Shown: piece after piece, positions 52,058-61,120 of the stretch | Layout of the letters: every line of letters starts with the position of its first letter | Numbering within the stretch: the stretch's first letter is position 1 | Source: Oryzobacter telluris | Lineage (GTDB): Bacteria > Actinomycetota > Actinomycetes > Actinomycetales > Dermatophilaceae | Length of the DNA: 64,000 nt | Reading direction: 5' to 3' | NCBI RefSeq assembly: GCF_043099285.1 | Contig: NZ_CP170723.1 | Span: 496,001-560,000, forward strand | Made by a program: the position numbers and the translations under genes | The notes under the pieces: model-generated | What the model was told of the DNA's origin: nothing | The model's input: only the letters and a program-made list of their open reading frames with translations | Databases searched by the model: none

Positions 52058-52876
52058 ATGAGCGAGCGCACCCCCGGGTCCCCGGCAGAGCCCACCGATC
52101 CCACCGAGTCAACCCAGCCCATCGCCCGCGTCCGGGTGGAGGTCGAGGGCGCGGCGGGGCTCGTCGTCCTCGACGCACCCCACCGGCTCAACGCGGTCGA
52201 CCCGGCGATGTGCGCGGAGATCGTCGCCGGTGTCCGGCGCCTCGATGACGACCCGGCCGTCCGCGTCATCGTCGTCACCGGTGAGGGGCGCGGGTTCTGT
52301 TCCGGCGCACCGCTGTCCGAGACCGGTGCCGACATGGGGGTGCTCGACGCCGGCGCCGAGGTGGTCCGCACCCTCCTCGGCGCGCGGACGCCGACCGTCG
52401 CGCTCGTCCACGGGGTCGCGGCCGGCATCGGCGTCCCGCTGGCGCTCGCCTGCGACTACGTGCTGGCCGCGGACGAGGCCCCCTTCGTCCTCGCCTTCAG
52501 CCGGATCGGGCTCATGCCCGACGGCGGCGCGACGGCGCTCGTCACGGCCTCGGTCGGCCGGGCCCGGGCGCTGCGCCTGGCGATGACCGGGGAGCGGCTC
52601 GACGGCCGCACCGCCGCCGACTGGGGCCTGGTCGCCGAGAGCGTGCCGCGCGAGGAGTTCGCCGCCCGCGCCGAGGCCCTGCTCGCCGAGCTCGCCGGCG
52701 GGGCCACCCTGGCGCTCGCCGAGACGACGGCCGCGGTCAACGCCGCCTGCCCCGACGTGGAGGCCGCCCTCGCCCTCGAGGACGCGGGCCAGCGCCGGCT
52801 CGCGGCCACGCAGGACCACCTCGAGGGCGTCGCGGCCTTCCTCGCCAAGCGCACCCCCGAGTTCCGCGCCCGCTGA
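52058..52876 (+). CDS. Enoyl-CoA hydratase/isomerase (PaaG-like)
   Basis: 272 aa crotonase fold. APHRLNAVD, GEGRGFCSGAPL (oxyanion/CoA loop) and VHGVAAGIGVPLALACDYVLA are standard. In SRIGLMPDGGAT an Asp replaces the catalytic Glu of true hydratases, as in PaaG-type isomerases. Adds water to, or shifts the double bond of, an enoyl-CoA. Start ATG 52058 after a GGGGGG tract. Stands 148 bases after the CoA-transferase gene. Confidence 0.85.
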   Translation: MSERTPGSPAEPTDPTESTQPIARVRVEVEGAAGLVVLDAPHRLNAVDPAMCAEIVAGVRRLDDDPAVRVIVVTGEGRGFCSGAPLSETGADMGVLDAGAEVVRTLLGARTPTVALVHGVAAGIGVPLALACDYVLAADEAPFVLAFSRIGLMPDGGATALVTASVGRARALRLAMTGERLDGRTAADWGLVAESVPREEFAARAEALLAELAGGATLALAETTAAVNAACPDVEAALALEDAGQRRLAATQDHLEGVAAFLAKRTPEFRAR

Positions 52877-52919
52877 CCCCGCCGGGGCTGCGGCCCGCGG
52901 GGGAGCCCCATCCGGATGG

Positions 52920-52949
52920 GTCAGAAGGGCCGGGCGGTCTGGCCCTGAC
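52920..52949 (+). terminator. Terminator-like hairpin after the enoyl-CoA hydratase gene
   Basis: GTCAG..GGGCC pairs with GGCCC.TGAC, immediately after the perfect palindrome CCCATCCGGATGGG (52907-52920). The 150-base gap holds nothing else recognised. Confidence 0.4.
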
Positions 52950-53026
52950 GGGCCATTGCGGGCGGCGGTAGCGTCGAGACAGGCCGCGACGGCATCGGTC
53001 GGGGCCGCCCGTTGCGGGAGGTGGCG

Positions 53027-55147
53027 ATGTCGGTGCGACGCCGTGTGGGCACCTGGGTGAGCGTGGTCGCCGTGGCCCTCGCCGGGGTGGTCGCGACGCA
53101 GGCCCGGAGCCCGACCTCCGCCACCGCGGCCGCCGGCAGCACCCTCTTCGCCGACGGCTTCGAGTCCGGCGGGACGGGGGCGTGGACCACGTCGACGGGT
53201 CTCGTCGTCCAGCAGGCCGTCGTCTCCGAGGGGTCCTTCGCGGCGCGGGCCACGACCACGGGCGGAGCGGCGTACGCCTCGCGCACCCTCGCCTCGACCC
53301 AGCCCGACCTCGTCGCGTCCCTCGCCCTGCAGCTCGTGTCAGGGCCGACCGGGGCGTCACTGAACTTCCTCAAGGTCCGCACCGCCTCGGGGGCCGCCCT
53401 CGCCGAGGTGTACCTCACGACGAGCCGGGTGCTCGGCGTGCGCAACGACGTGCTCGGCACGGCGACGAACTCGCCCGTCGCGGTCGCTGCCGGGTCGTGG
53501 CACGCCGTGGCCCTGCACGTCGTCGTGGCGGGCTCGAGCAGCCGGCTCCAGGTCGACCTCGACGGCACCCGGCTCCTCGACCTCACCACCGACCTCGGCT
53601 CGACCGCCGTGGGCCGGGTCCAGCTCGGGGAGAACGTGGCCGGTCGGACCGCCGACGTGGTGTTCGACGCCGTCTCGGTGTCCGTCCCGGCCCCTCCGCC
53701 GCCACCCGTGCCGCCCCCGGTCTTCGCGGACGGCTTCGAGACCGGCGACCTCTCGGCCTGGACCTCGGGCAGCGGCCTCGTCGTCCAGCAGGCGGTGGTC
53801 TCGGACGGCCTCTGGGCGGCCCGGGCCACGATGACCGGTGCCGCCGCGAACGCCTCACGCACCCTGGCCACCCCGCTCACCGACGTCACCGTGTCGGTGC
53901 GGGTCAGGGTGCAGTCCCTCTCCGGCACGGCGGCGGTGAACTTCCTCAAGGTCCGCACGGCCGCCGGCACGGCCCTCGCCGAGGTCTACGTGACGCCCGC
54001 CGGCGTCCTCGGGGTCCGCGACGCCGTGGCCGCGCGCGCCACCAACAGCACGGTCGTGGTCGCCCCCGGCGCCTGGCACACCGTGGTCCTCCGGGCCGTC
54101 ACCGGTCCGGGGACGCTGCGGGTCTCGCTCGACGGCGCGACCGTCCTCGACGTGGTCAGCGACCTCGGAGCCACGCCGGTCGGCCGGGTCCAGGTGGGGG
54201 AGAACGTCGCCGGACGCACCGCCGACCTCGTCTACGACACCGTCCGCGTCGACGGCCCGACGACGCCCACCGCGACCGACCCGGTCCTCCTCGCTGCCGG
54301 CGACATCGCGTGCGACCCCCTGTCGGGGTCGTTCAACGGCGGCAACGGGACCTCCGACGCGTGCCGCCAGAAGGCCGTGTCCGACCTCGTCCTCACCCAG
54401 TCCGGCGTCAGCGCGGTGGCCGCCCTGGGCGACATCCAGTACGCCTGCGGCGGTTACCAGGCGTTCCTCGCCGCCTACGACCCGACCTGGGGCCGCTTCA
54501 AGGGGATGACGCGGCCCGCGGTCGGCAACCACGAGTACCTCGCGTCGATCTCGGGTCCGGCCACGGACTGCGACCCGACGGGTACGGCCGCCGGGTACTT
54601 CCGGTACTTCGGCTCGGCCGCCGGCCAGCAGGGGCAGGGGTGGTACGGCTACGACCTCGGTGCGTGGCACGTCGTCGTCCTCAACAGCAACTGTGGCGAG
54701 GCCGGAGGCTGCGGGCCCGGCAGCCCGCAGGAGGTCTGGCTGCGCGCCGACCTCGCCGCCCACCCGACGCGGTGCACCCTCGCCTACTGGCACATCCCGC
54801 TCTGGTCGTCCGGGGGTCGCGCCGCAAACAACGCGCGCACCTTCGTCCAGGACCTCGTGGCGGCCGGGGCCGAGGTCGTCCTCAACGGGCACGACCACAT
54901 CTACGAGCGGTTCGCCCCGATGGACGCCACCGGCGCCCGGTCGGCCACCGGGGTGCGTGAGTTCGTGGTGGGGACGGGCGGGGCGAACCACACGACCGTG
55001 GTGTCGGTCGCGCCGAACAGCGAGGTCCGCGACGCGGCCACGTACGGCGTGCTCCGGCTCGTCCTGCACCCGGGCGGCTACGACTGGCAGTTCCTGCCCG
55101 AGGCCGGCCACACCTTCAGCGACGCGGGGTCCGACACCTGCCACTGA
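53027..55147 (+). CDS. Secreted metallophosphoesterase with two jelly-roll domains
   Basis: 706 aa. GGGAGG precedes the ATG. Signal peptide (about 1-35), two homologous beta-sandwich modules (about 44-226 and 235-415), each with a DGFE(S/T)G start, FLKVRTA, ALAEVY and GRVQ(L/V)GENVAGRTAD segments and joined by a Pro-rich linker, then a calcineurin-like phosphoesterase (about 420-706). Metal ligands: Asp426 (AGDIAC), Asp469 (GDIQY), Asn501-His502 (GNHEY), a YWHIPLW histidine and His622/His624 (NGHDHIYE). Resembles purple-acid-phosphatase-like enzymes. The tandem modules may bind polysaccharide or surfaces. Confidence 0.9.
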   Translation: MSVRRRVGTWVSVVAVALAGVVATQARSPTSATAAAGSTLFADGFESGGTGAWTTSTGLVVQQAVVSEGSFAARATTTGGAAYASRTLASTQPDLVASLALQLVSGPTGASLNFLKVRTASGAALAEVYLTTSRVLGVRNDVLGTATNSPVAVAAGSWHAVALHVVVAGSSSRLQVDLDGTRLLDLTTDLGSTAVGRVQLGENVAGRTADVVFDAVSVSVPAPPPPPVPPPVFADGFETGDLSAWTSGSGLVVQQAVVSDGLWAARATMTGAAANASRTLATPLTDVTVSVRVRVQSLSGTAAVNFLKVRTAAGTALAEVYVTPAGVLGVRDAVAARATNSTVVVAPGAWHTVVLRAVTGPGTLRVSLDGATVLDVVSDLGATPVGRVQVGENVAGRTADLVYDTVRVDGPTTPTATDPVLLAAGDIACDPLSGSFNGGNGTSDACRQKAVSDLVLTQSGVSAVAALGDIQYACGGYQAFLAAYDPTWGRFKGMTRPAVGNHEYLASISGPATDCDPTGTAAGYFRYFGSAAGQQGQGWYGYDLGAWHVVVLNSNCGEAGGCGPGSPQEVWLRADLAAHPTRCTLAYWHIPLWSSGGRAANNARTFVQDLVAAGAEVVLNGHDHIYERFAPMDATGARSATGVREFVVGTGGANHTTVVSVAPNSEVRDAATYGVLRLVLHPGGYDWQFLPEAGHTFSDAGSDTCH

Positions 55148-55186
55148 CCCCACCTGGGCCCGGGGCGTCAGGATGGCGTCAAGACG

Positions 55187-55257
55187 GGCAGCCCGACCCC
55201 TCCCGGCCGCGCCACGTCCTCACCGAGCCCGGGATCGGCTACCGCCTCGTCGAGTGA
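55187..55257 (+). pseudogene. Remnant of a KdpE/OmpR-type response-regulator C-terminus
   Basis: The frame ending at TGA 55255-55257 reads RHVLTEPGIGYRLVE, the terminal beta-hairpin of OmpR-family winged-helix domains. Nothing upstream continues the domain and the metallophosphoesterase stop is at 55147, so only about 15-20 codons survive. Probably the scar of a deleted two-component gene. Confidence 0.5.
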
Positions 55258-55324
55258 GGGGAAACGGCCGATGCGGCCGACCGGCCGCCCCCGCTCGGCG
55301 CCCCGGTCGGAGAGGATCGAGGGC

Positions 55325-55882
55325 ATGGCCGCTCCCGTCCTCACCGGTCCGCGCATCACCCTGCGGCCGCTGCGCCCCACCGACGTCGAGGCCCGGCGCG
55401 CCCACGGCTTCCACGCGGAGATCGAGCGCAACTACGGCTCCGAGCGCGGCGACGGGCCGATGTCGCCGGAGGAGGCGCTCGCCTGGCACGACTCGGCGCT
55501 CGCGGCCGGCGACACGTTCTGGCTCGTGGAGGTCGGGGGCGCGGTCGCCGGCGCCGCCTTCCTCCACTCCGTCCGCGAGGTCGACAGCAAGGCGCACTTC
55601 GCGATCGGGATGTTCGCGCCGCAGTTCATGGGCAAGGGCGTCGGCACGGAGGCGACGGGGCTCGTCCTCGACCACGCCTTCGGGGACCTCGGGCTGCACC
55701 GCGTCACGCTGCGCGTGCTGTCGTTCAACGCGGCCGCGATCGCCTGCTACGAGCGCAGCGGCTTCCTCGTCGAGGGGCGCGAGCGGGAGAGCTGCCACAT
55801 GGGGGAGCGCTGGTACGACGACGTCATCATGGGCATCGTCGTGTCGGACCCGCGACCGTCCGTGGTCGGTCCCGCCGGCTGA
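55325..55882 (+). CDS. GNAT N-acetyltransferase (RimJ/RimL-like)
   Basis: 185 aa. GPRITLRPLRPTDVEA start, FAIGMFAPQFMGKGVGTEAT as the acetyl-CoA-binding motif A, and RVTLRVLSFNAAAIACYERSGF as motif B. Acetylates an amine on a protein N-terminus or a small molecule; target unknown. ATG 55325 chosen at the conserved family start; the frame is open 18 codons further. Confidence 0.85.
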   Translation: MAAPVLTGPRITLRPLRPTDVEARRAHGFHAEIERNYGSERGDGPMSPEEALAWHDSALAAGDTFWLVEVGGAVAGAAFLHSVREVDSKAHFAIGMFAPQFMGKGVGTEATGLVLDHAFGDLGLHRVTLRVLSFNAAAIACYERSGFLVEGRERESCHMGERWYDDVIMGIVVSDPRPSVVGPAG

Positions 55883-55964
55883 CGCGGACCCCGGACGACC
55901 GAGCCCGCCCGGCCGTTCCCGGACCCGGACCCTGTGACAAGGGTCTCGCGCCGCCGCGAAACCG

Positions 55965-55978
55965 CGTGACGCGTCACG
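55965..55978. promoter_or_regulatory. Perfect 14-base palindrome CGTGACGCGTCACG upstream of the BCCT gene
   Basis: Lies in the 286-base gap before the transporter gene, about 190 bases from its start. Size and symmetry fit an operator of a dimeric regulator such as a TetR-family protein. No promoter hexamers were convincingly placed, and nothing else is seen in the gap. Confidence 0.4.
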
Positions 55979-56168
55979 AGGACGTCGTCGCAGGTCAGGT
56001 GGGGTGAGGCCGCGTCAAGCCGGCGCCCGCCCACCCACGACGCCGATTTGGGTGCCCCTGCGGTCTTTGCTTCGGTGGACCGGTTGACCGCACCCGTGGG
56101 CACCGCCGTGCCCGCGCACCGACAGCTGGAAGGACTCGCCGCCCCCTCGCCGGGCGGCCACCACCCAC

Positions 56169-57968
56169 GTGAGCACCGACACCCGACCCGACTCCCGCCC
56201 GGCACCGCCCGGACCCGACGCGACCGACGTCCACGACACCGCCGCCGACCCGGCCGCGCCGCCGCACCCCGTCCTCGGCATCGACGTCGTCGAGCAGCCC
56301 TCGCGCGGCTCGCGCGTCGACACCGTCGTCTTCGGTGTCGTCGCCGCCATCGCCGTGGCGTTCGTGGCCTGGGGCTTCCTCAGCACCGACACCCTGGGCG
56401 CCGCGTCCGACGCCGCCCTCGGCTGGTCGGTCACGACCATGGGCTGGATGTTCGTCGTCCTCGCCTCGGCGTTCGTCGCCTTCGTGATCTGGTTGGCGCT
56501 CAGCCGTTTCGGCAACATCCCGCTGGGTGCCGACGACGAGGAGCCGGAGTTCCGGACCGTCTCGTGGATCTCGATGATGTTCTCCGCGGGCATGGGCATC
56601 GGCCTGATGTTCTACGGCGTCAGCGAGCCCCTCTCGCACTTCGTCACCCCGCCCCCCGGCACGGTCGAGGCCGGTGACCCCGCCGCGGTCCAGACCGCGA
56701 TGGCGACCACCCTCTTCCACTGGACGCTGCACCCGTGGGCCATCTACGCCGTCGTCGGCATCGCCATCGCGTACGGCGTCTTCCGCAAGGGCCGCAGCCA
56801 GCTCGTGTCCTCGGCGTTCATCCCGCTCATCGGCGAGCGCCGCGCCACCGGCACGGCCGGCCGCGTCATCGACATGCTCGCGATCTTCGCGACCCTCTTC
56901 GGGTCGGCCGCGTCGCTGGGCCTGGGCGCCCTCCAGATCGGCAGCGGCCTCGAGATCGTCTCCGGCCTGGGAAGGATCGGCAACGGTGTCCTCGTCGGCA
57001 TCATCGCGCTGCTCACCGTCGCGTTCATCGTCTCGGCGGTGTCCGGTGTCGCCAAGGGCATCCAGTGGCTCTCGAACATCAACATGGTGCTGGCGATCTC
57101 CCTGGCCGCGTTCGTGTTCCTCGTCGGCCCCACCGTCTTCATCCTCGACCTGCTGCCGACCGCGGTGGGCAGCTACTTCCAGGACCTCGCGATGATGTCG
57201 GCCCGCACCGACGCCGCGGGCGGCGACGGCATGGCCGAGTGGCTGTCCGGCTGGACCGTCTTCTACTGGGCCTGGTGGCTGTCGTGGACCCCCTTCGTCG
57301 GGATGTTCATCGCGCGGATCTCCCGCGGCCGCACCATCCGCCAGTTCGTCACCGGCGTCCTGCTCGTCCCGAGCCTGGTGAGCCTGGTCTGGTTCGCGAT
57401 CTTCGGTGGCGCCGCCATCCACACCCAGCAGGCCGGCACCGACCTCGCCGGCGCCTCCACCGCCGAGGGCCAGCTCTTCGGCCTCCTCGACACCCTGCCG
57501 CTCGCCGGCGTCACGACCGTCCTCGTCATGGTCCTCGTCGCGATCTTCTTCGTGTCGGGCGCCGACGCCGCGTCGATCGTCATGGGCACGCTCTCGCAGC
57601 GCGGCACCATGGAGCCGAGCCGCTGGAACGTCGTGTTCTGGGGCATCGCGACCGGGGGCGTCGCCGCCGTGATGCTCCTCGTCGGCGGCGACAGCGCGCT
57701 GACCGGGCTGCAGAACCTCACGATCGTGGCGGCCCTGCCGTTCGCGCTCGTCATGGTCGGGCTGGCCTGGGCGCTGGTCAAGGACCTGCGCGACGACCCG
57801 CTCATGGTCCGTCGCCGCTACGCCGAGGCCGCCGTCGACAAGGCGATCGTCACCGGCGCCACGCTGCACGGCGACGACTTCGCGCTGACCGTCGAGCAGG
57901 CCGACGAGCCGCTGCTCACCGAGGGTGACACCACCCCGAGCGAGGCCTCGGTCATCGCGCGCGGCTGA
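56169..57968 (+). CDS. BCCT-family betaine/choline/carnitine transporter
   Basis: 599 aa, 12 TM helices. Diagnostic segments: SAGMGIGLMFYGVSEP (glycine-rich stretch of helix 3) and the tryptophan box at about 366-373 (YWAWWLSW) followed by TPFVGMFIARISRGRTIRQF. Na+- or H+-coupled uptake of glycine betaine or related compatible solutes; BetP- and BetT-like members cannot be told apart. Long acidic, hydrophilic N- and C-terminal tails (about 45 and 55 residues) could serve in osmosensing. GTG start. Confidence 0.93.
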   Translation: MSTDTRPDSRPAPPGPDATDVHDTAADPAAPPHPVLGIDVVEQPSRGSRVDTVVFGVVAAIAVAFVAWGFLSTDTLGAASDAALGWSVTTMGWMFVVLASAFVAFVIWLALSRFGNIPLGADDEEPEFRTVSWISMMFSAGMGIGLMFYGVSEPLSHFVTPPPGTVEAGDPAAVQTAMATTLFHWTLHPWAIYAVVGIAIAYGVFRKGRSQLVSSAFIPLIGERRATGTAGRVIDMLAIFATLFGSAASLGLGALQIGSGLEIVSGLGRIGNGVLVGIIALLTVAFIVSAVSGVAKGIQWLSNINMVLAISLAAFVFLVGPTVFILDLLPTAVGSYFQDLAMMSARTDAAGGDGMAEWLSGWTVFYWAWWLSWTPFVGMFIARISRGRTIRQFVTGVLLVPSLVSLVWFAIFGGAAIHTQQAGTDLAGASTAEGQLFGLLDTLPLAGVTTVLVMVLVAIFFVSGADAASIVMGTLSQRGTMEPSRWNVVFWGIATGGVAAVMLLVGGDSALTGLQNLTIVAALPFALVMVGLAWALVKDLRDDPLMVRRRYAEAAVDKAIVTGATLHGDDFALTVEQADEPLLTEGDTTPSEASVIARG

Positions 57969-57979
57969 GCCCACGACGC

Positions 57980-58024
57980 GCATCGCGGGAAGCCGGGGCC
58001 ACCACCACCGGTTTCCCGCGATGC
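57980..58024 (+). terminator. 45-base hairpin after the BCCT gene
   Basis: Perfect 12-base arms GCATCGCGGGAA / TTCCCGCGATGC, 11 bases beyond the stop, with inner CCGG/CCGG pairing. Between tandem genes; likely terminator, and 25 bases before the -10 of the next gene. Confidence 0.65.
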
Positions 58025-58061
58025 GGCACATCGCGCACGGGTCCTTCGTACTCTGGGTTGC

Positions 58062-58526
58062 GTGTCTGCTCACACAGCTGCGACGACCCCTGCCCCGACG
58101 ATCCGGTCCGCCAACACCCGGGACGTCCCGGCCGCCACGCTCCACGACGTGATGCGCCTGCGCCAGGACGTCTTCGTCATCGAGCAGCAGTGCCTCTACC
58201 CCGACCTCGACGGCCGCGACGTCGAGCCCGACACCGTGCAGGTGTGGGCCGAGGACGAGGAGGGCACCGTGCTCGCCACCCTGCGCGTCCTCGCCGACCA
58301 GGGCGGGGTCGTGCGCATCGGCCGGGTCGCCACGGCCGTGCCCTCCCGGGACCGCGGCATCGCCGCCCGGATGATGGTGCGCGCCCTCGAGACGACGACC
58401 GGGCCGGTCGTCCTCGACGCCCAGAGCCACCTCGCGTACTGGTACGAGCGGCTCGGGTTCGTGAGCGTCGGCGACGAGTTCCTCGACGACGGCATCCCGC
58501 ACGTGCACATGCGCCTCGAGCGCTGA
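58062..58526 (+). CDS. elaA: ElaA-type GNAT acyltransferase
   Basis: 154 aa. MRLRQDVFVIEQQCLYPDLDGRD is the ElaA hallmark, followed by RIGRVATAVPSRDRGIAARMM (CoA binding) and QSHLAYWYERLGF. Predicted acetyltransferase, substrate unknown. GTG start with TACTCT seven bases upstream. Confidence 0.9.
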   Translation: MSAHTAATTPAPTIRSANTRDVPAATLHDVMRLRQDVFVIEQQCLYPDLDGRDVEPDTVQVWAEDEEGTVLATLRVLADQGGVVRIGRVATAVPSRDRGIAARMMVRALETTTGPVVLDAQSHLAYWYERLGFVSVGDEFLDDGIPHVHMRLER

Positions 58527-58588
58527 CGCTCCGCACGCCCGTGACCGACGCTCCGCCGGCTGTCGGTGCCCCGGGGCAGGATGACGGG

Positions 58589-60127
58589 ATGACCGTCGCG
58601 CTCGCCGACCTCGTCGCCGTCTCCCGGGCCGTCGCGGCCACCCGCTCGCGCACCGCCAAGACCGCCGCCATCGCGGGGCTCGTCGCGTCGGCCGGTGCCG
58701 ACGAGGTCGCCACCGTCGTGGCCTTCCTCTCCGGGGTCCTGCCGCAGCGCCGGCTCGGCGTGGGGTGGCGCTCCCTCGGGTCGCTGCCCGAGCCGGCCGA
58801 GGCCTCCTCGCTCACCGTCGCCGACGTCAGTGCCACCTTCGACCGGCTCGCCGCGGCCTCGGGAACGGGCTCCACGGGCGCCCGGAGGGCGGACCTCGCC
58901 GCCCTGATGGAGCGCGCCACCGCCGACGAACAGCGCTTCCTCTCCGAGCTGGTCACCGGCAACCTGCGTCAGGGTGCGCTCGACGGCGTCGTCCTCGCTG
59001 CCGTCGCCAAGGCCAACGAGGTCCCCGACTCCGTCGTGAGACGCGCCGTGATGATGGCCGGCCACACCCACCTCGTCGCCGAGATCGCCGCGCGCGGGGG
59101 GCTGCCCGCCCTCGAGGACGTCGGGCTGGTCGTGGGCCGGCCGGTGCGGCCGATGCTCGCCGGGTCGGCCAAGACCACCGAGGAGGCGGTGTCCGGGTTC
59201 GCCGGTGCCGCGCTCCTCGTCGACGGCAAGCTCGACGGCATCCGGGTGCAGATCCACCGCCGCGACGGCGAGGTCACCGTCTTCACGCGCAGCCTCGACG
59301 AGGTCACCGAGCGACTGCCCGAGGTCGTCGAGGCCGTGGCGGCGCTGCCCGGTGGTGACCTCGTCCTCGACGGCGAGGCCATCGTCATCGAGGAGGGCGG
59401 GCGGCCGGCGCCCTTCCAGGTCACCGGGGCCCGCACGGCCAGCTCGGTCGACGTCGAGCGGCTGCGGGCCGAGGTGCCGCTGACGACCTACCTCTTCGAC
59501 GTCCTGCACGCCGACGGCCGCGACCTCGTCGACGCCACGGCCCTCGAGCGGCACGAGGTGCTGTCGGCGCTCGCGCCGCACCTGCTCGTGCCCCGGCTCC
59601 TCACCACCGACCCGGCGCAGGCGCAGCAGTTCTTCGCCGACCTCGTCGCCGCCGGCCATGAGGGCGTCGTCGTCAAGGACGCCGCGTCGCCGTACGCCGC
59701 CGGCCGCCGGGGGAGCGGCTGGGTGAAGGTCAAGCCCACGCACACGCTCGACCTCGTCGTCCTCGCGGTCGAGCGCGGGTCCGGGCGGCGCCGGGGGTGG
59801 CTGTCCAACATCCACCTCGGCGCCCGCGACCCGGAGACCGGCGGCTTCGTCATGATCGGCAAGACCTTCAAGGGGATGACCGACGAGATGCTGCGCTGGC
59901 AGACCGAGCGCTTCACCGAGCTCGCGGTCGGCGACACGTCCGGCTACGTCGTGCAGGTGCGGCCCGAGCAGGTCGTCGAGATCGCCCTCGACGGGCTGCA
60001 GCGCTCGCGGCGGTACCCCGGCGGTGTCGCCCTGAGGTTCGCGCGCGTGCTGCGCTACCGCGACGACAAGACCGCCGAGGAGGCCGACACCATCGACACG
60101 GTGCGTGCGCTCGGGCCCGACGCCTGA
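58589..60127 (+). CDS. ligB: ATP-dependent DNA ligase (LigB type)
   Basis: 512 aa. N-terminal DNA-binding domain, adenylation domain with the nucleotidyl lysine Lys214 in VDGKLDGIR, then motifs LDGEAIV, YLFDVLHADGRDL, EGVVVKD and GWVKVKP, and a C-terminal OB domain. Seals nicks with ATP; dispensable alongside NAD-dependent LigA in relatives. No polymerase or Ku gene is adjacent. ATG 58589 has CAGGAT six bases upstream. Shares one base with the next gene (TGATG). Confidence 0.95.
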   Translation: MTVALADLVAVSRAVAATRSRTAKTAAIAGLVASAGADEVATVVAFLSGVLPQRRLGVGWRSLGSLPEPAEASSLTVADVSATFDRLAAASGTGSTGARRADLAALMERATADEQRFLSELVTGNLRQGALDGVVLAAVAKANEVPDSVVRRAVMMAGHTHLVAEIAARGGLPALEDVGLVVGRPVRPMLAGSAKTTEEAVSGFAGAALLVDGKLDGIRVQIHRRDGEVTVFTRSLDEVTERLPEVVEAVAALPGGDLVLDGEAIVIEEGGRPAPFQVTGARTASSVDVERLRAEVPLTTYLFDVLHADGRDLVDATALERHEVLSALAPHLLVPRLLTTDPAQAQQFFADLVAAGHEGVVVKDAASPYAAGRRGSGWVKVKPTHTLDLVVLAVERGSGRRRGWLSNIHLGARDPETGGFVMIGKTFKGMTDEMLRWQTERFTELAVGDTSGYVVQVRPEQVVEIALDGLQRSRRYPGGVALRFARVLRYRDDKTAEEADTIDTVRALGPDA

Positions 60128-61080
60128 TGCCCCGACACCACGCCGACGACCCCGACATCCACGAGGAGGGGGTGCAGCGAACTCCCGACGTGAGACTCGT
60201 CGACGACGCCCGCGCCTGGATGATGCAGAAGTCGGCCCGCTACACCGTCCACTACGGCGAGAACCTCAGGTTCGCCGGGCAGCACCTTCCCCCTCCTGAC
60301 GTCCTGCGGGTCCCCACCCGGCACGGCGAGGTCGACGTGCACCTGTACCTCCCCGAGGACCCGGACGGTCCGCCGCCGGTCTACGTCCACTTCCACGGCG
60401 GCGCCTTCCTCATGCGCTACCCCGAGATGGACGACTGGTGGTGCCGCTACCTCGCGGCCACGGCGGGGGTGGCCGTCGCCAACGTCGACTTCGACGTCGC
60501 GCCGCAGGTGCGCTACCCCGTGGCCCAGGAGCAGGGCCACGACGTCGCGGCCTGGTTGGCGCAGCACGGCGACGGGGTCGGCGTCGACGGCACGCGCCTC
60601 GTCGTCGGGGGGTTCAGCTCCGGGGGTCAGGTGGCGGCGTCGGTCTGCCTCCAGGCCCGCGACCACGGCACGTTCACCCCGGTGCTCCAGGTCCTGGGGG
60701 TGCCGGCCCTCGACCTCGCCGCCGAGGTGACCGACACCCAGGGCATGGTCGGCCCGGCCCTGCGACGGCTCGTGCGCCGGACCTACTTCCCGGACGTCGA
60801 GCGACGCAGCGAGCCGTACGCCTCACCGTCGCTGGCCCGTGACCTGGGTGGGTTGCCCCCGACGGTCGTCCTCACGGCCGAGCGCGACGCCCTCTGTCGC
60901 GAGGGAAACCTGTACGCCACCCGCCTGCGGGCGGCCGGGGTCGACGTCACCCACGACGTCACGCCCGGGGTCGACCACTACTTCCTCACCGAGGACCCCC
61001 TGCGCGCCCGGTGGACGATGATGCTCGTCGCCGCCCGGGTGCGCACGGCCTGCGGGCTGCCGCCGCGGTCCGCCGACTGA
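60127..61080 (+). CDS. Alpha/beta hydrolase, HSL-family esterase
   Basis: 317 aa. HFHGGAF oxyanion motif, nucleophile serine in GGFSSGGQ, acid Asp in TAERDALC and His in GVDHYFL form the triad of hormone-sensitive-lipase-like esterases. Cytosolic; hydrolyses short acyl esters, natural substrate unknown. Its ATG shares a base with the ligB stop. Confidence 0.88.
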   Translation: MPRHHADDPDIHEEGVQRTPDVRLVDDARAWMMQKSARYTVHYGENLRFAGQHLPPPDVLRVPTRHGEVDVHLYLPEDPDGPPPVYVHFHGGAFLMRYPEMDDWWCRYLAATAGVAVANVDFDVAPQVRYPVAQEQGHDVAAWLAQHGDGVGVDGTRLVVGGFSSGGQVAASVCLQARDHGTFTPVLQVLGVPALDLAAEVTDTQGMVGPALRRLVRRTYFPDVERRSEPYASPSLARDLGGLPPTVVLTAERDALCREGNLYATRLRAAGVDVTHDVTPGVDHYFLTEDPLRARWTMMLVAARVRTACGLPPRSAD

Positions 61081-61120
61081 GGGGGCGTCGGCAACCGTTC
61101 CGGGGCCCCGGCACACTGGG

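Noticed and set aside
55995..58508. A minus-strand frame open for 837 codons
   Set aside because: It is antisense to the BCCT and ElaA genes, which have clear family motifs.
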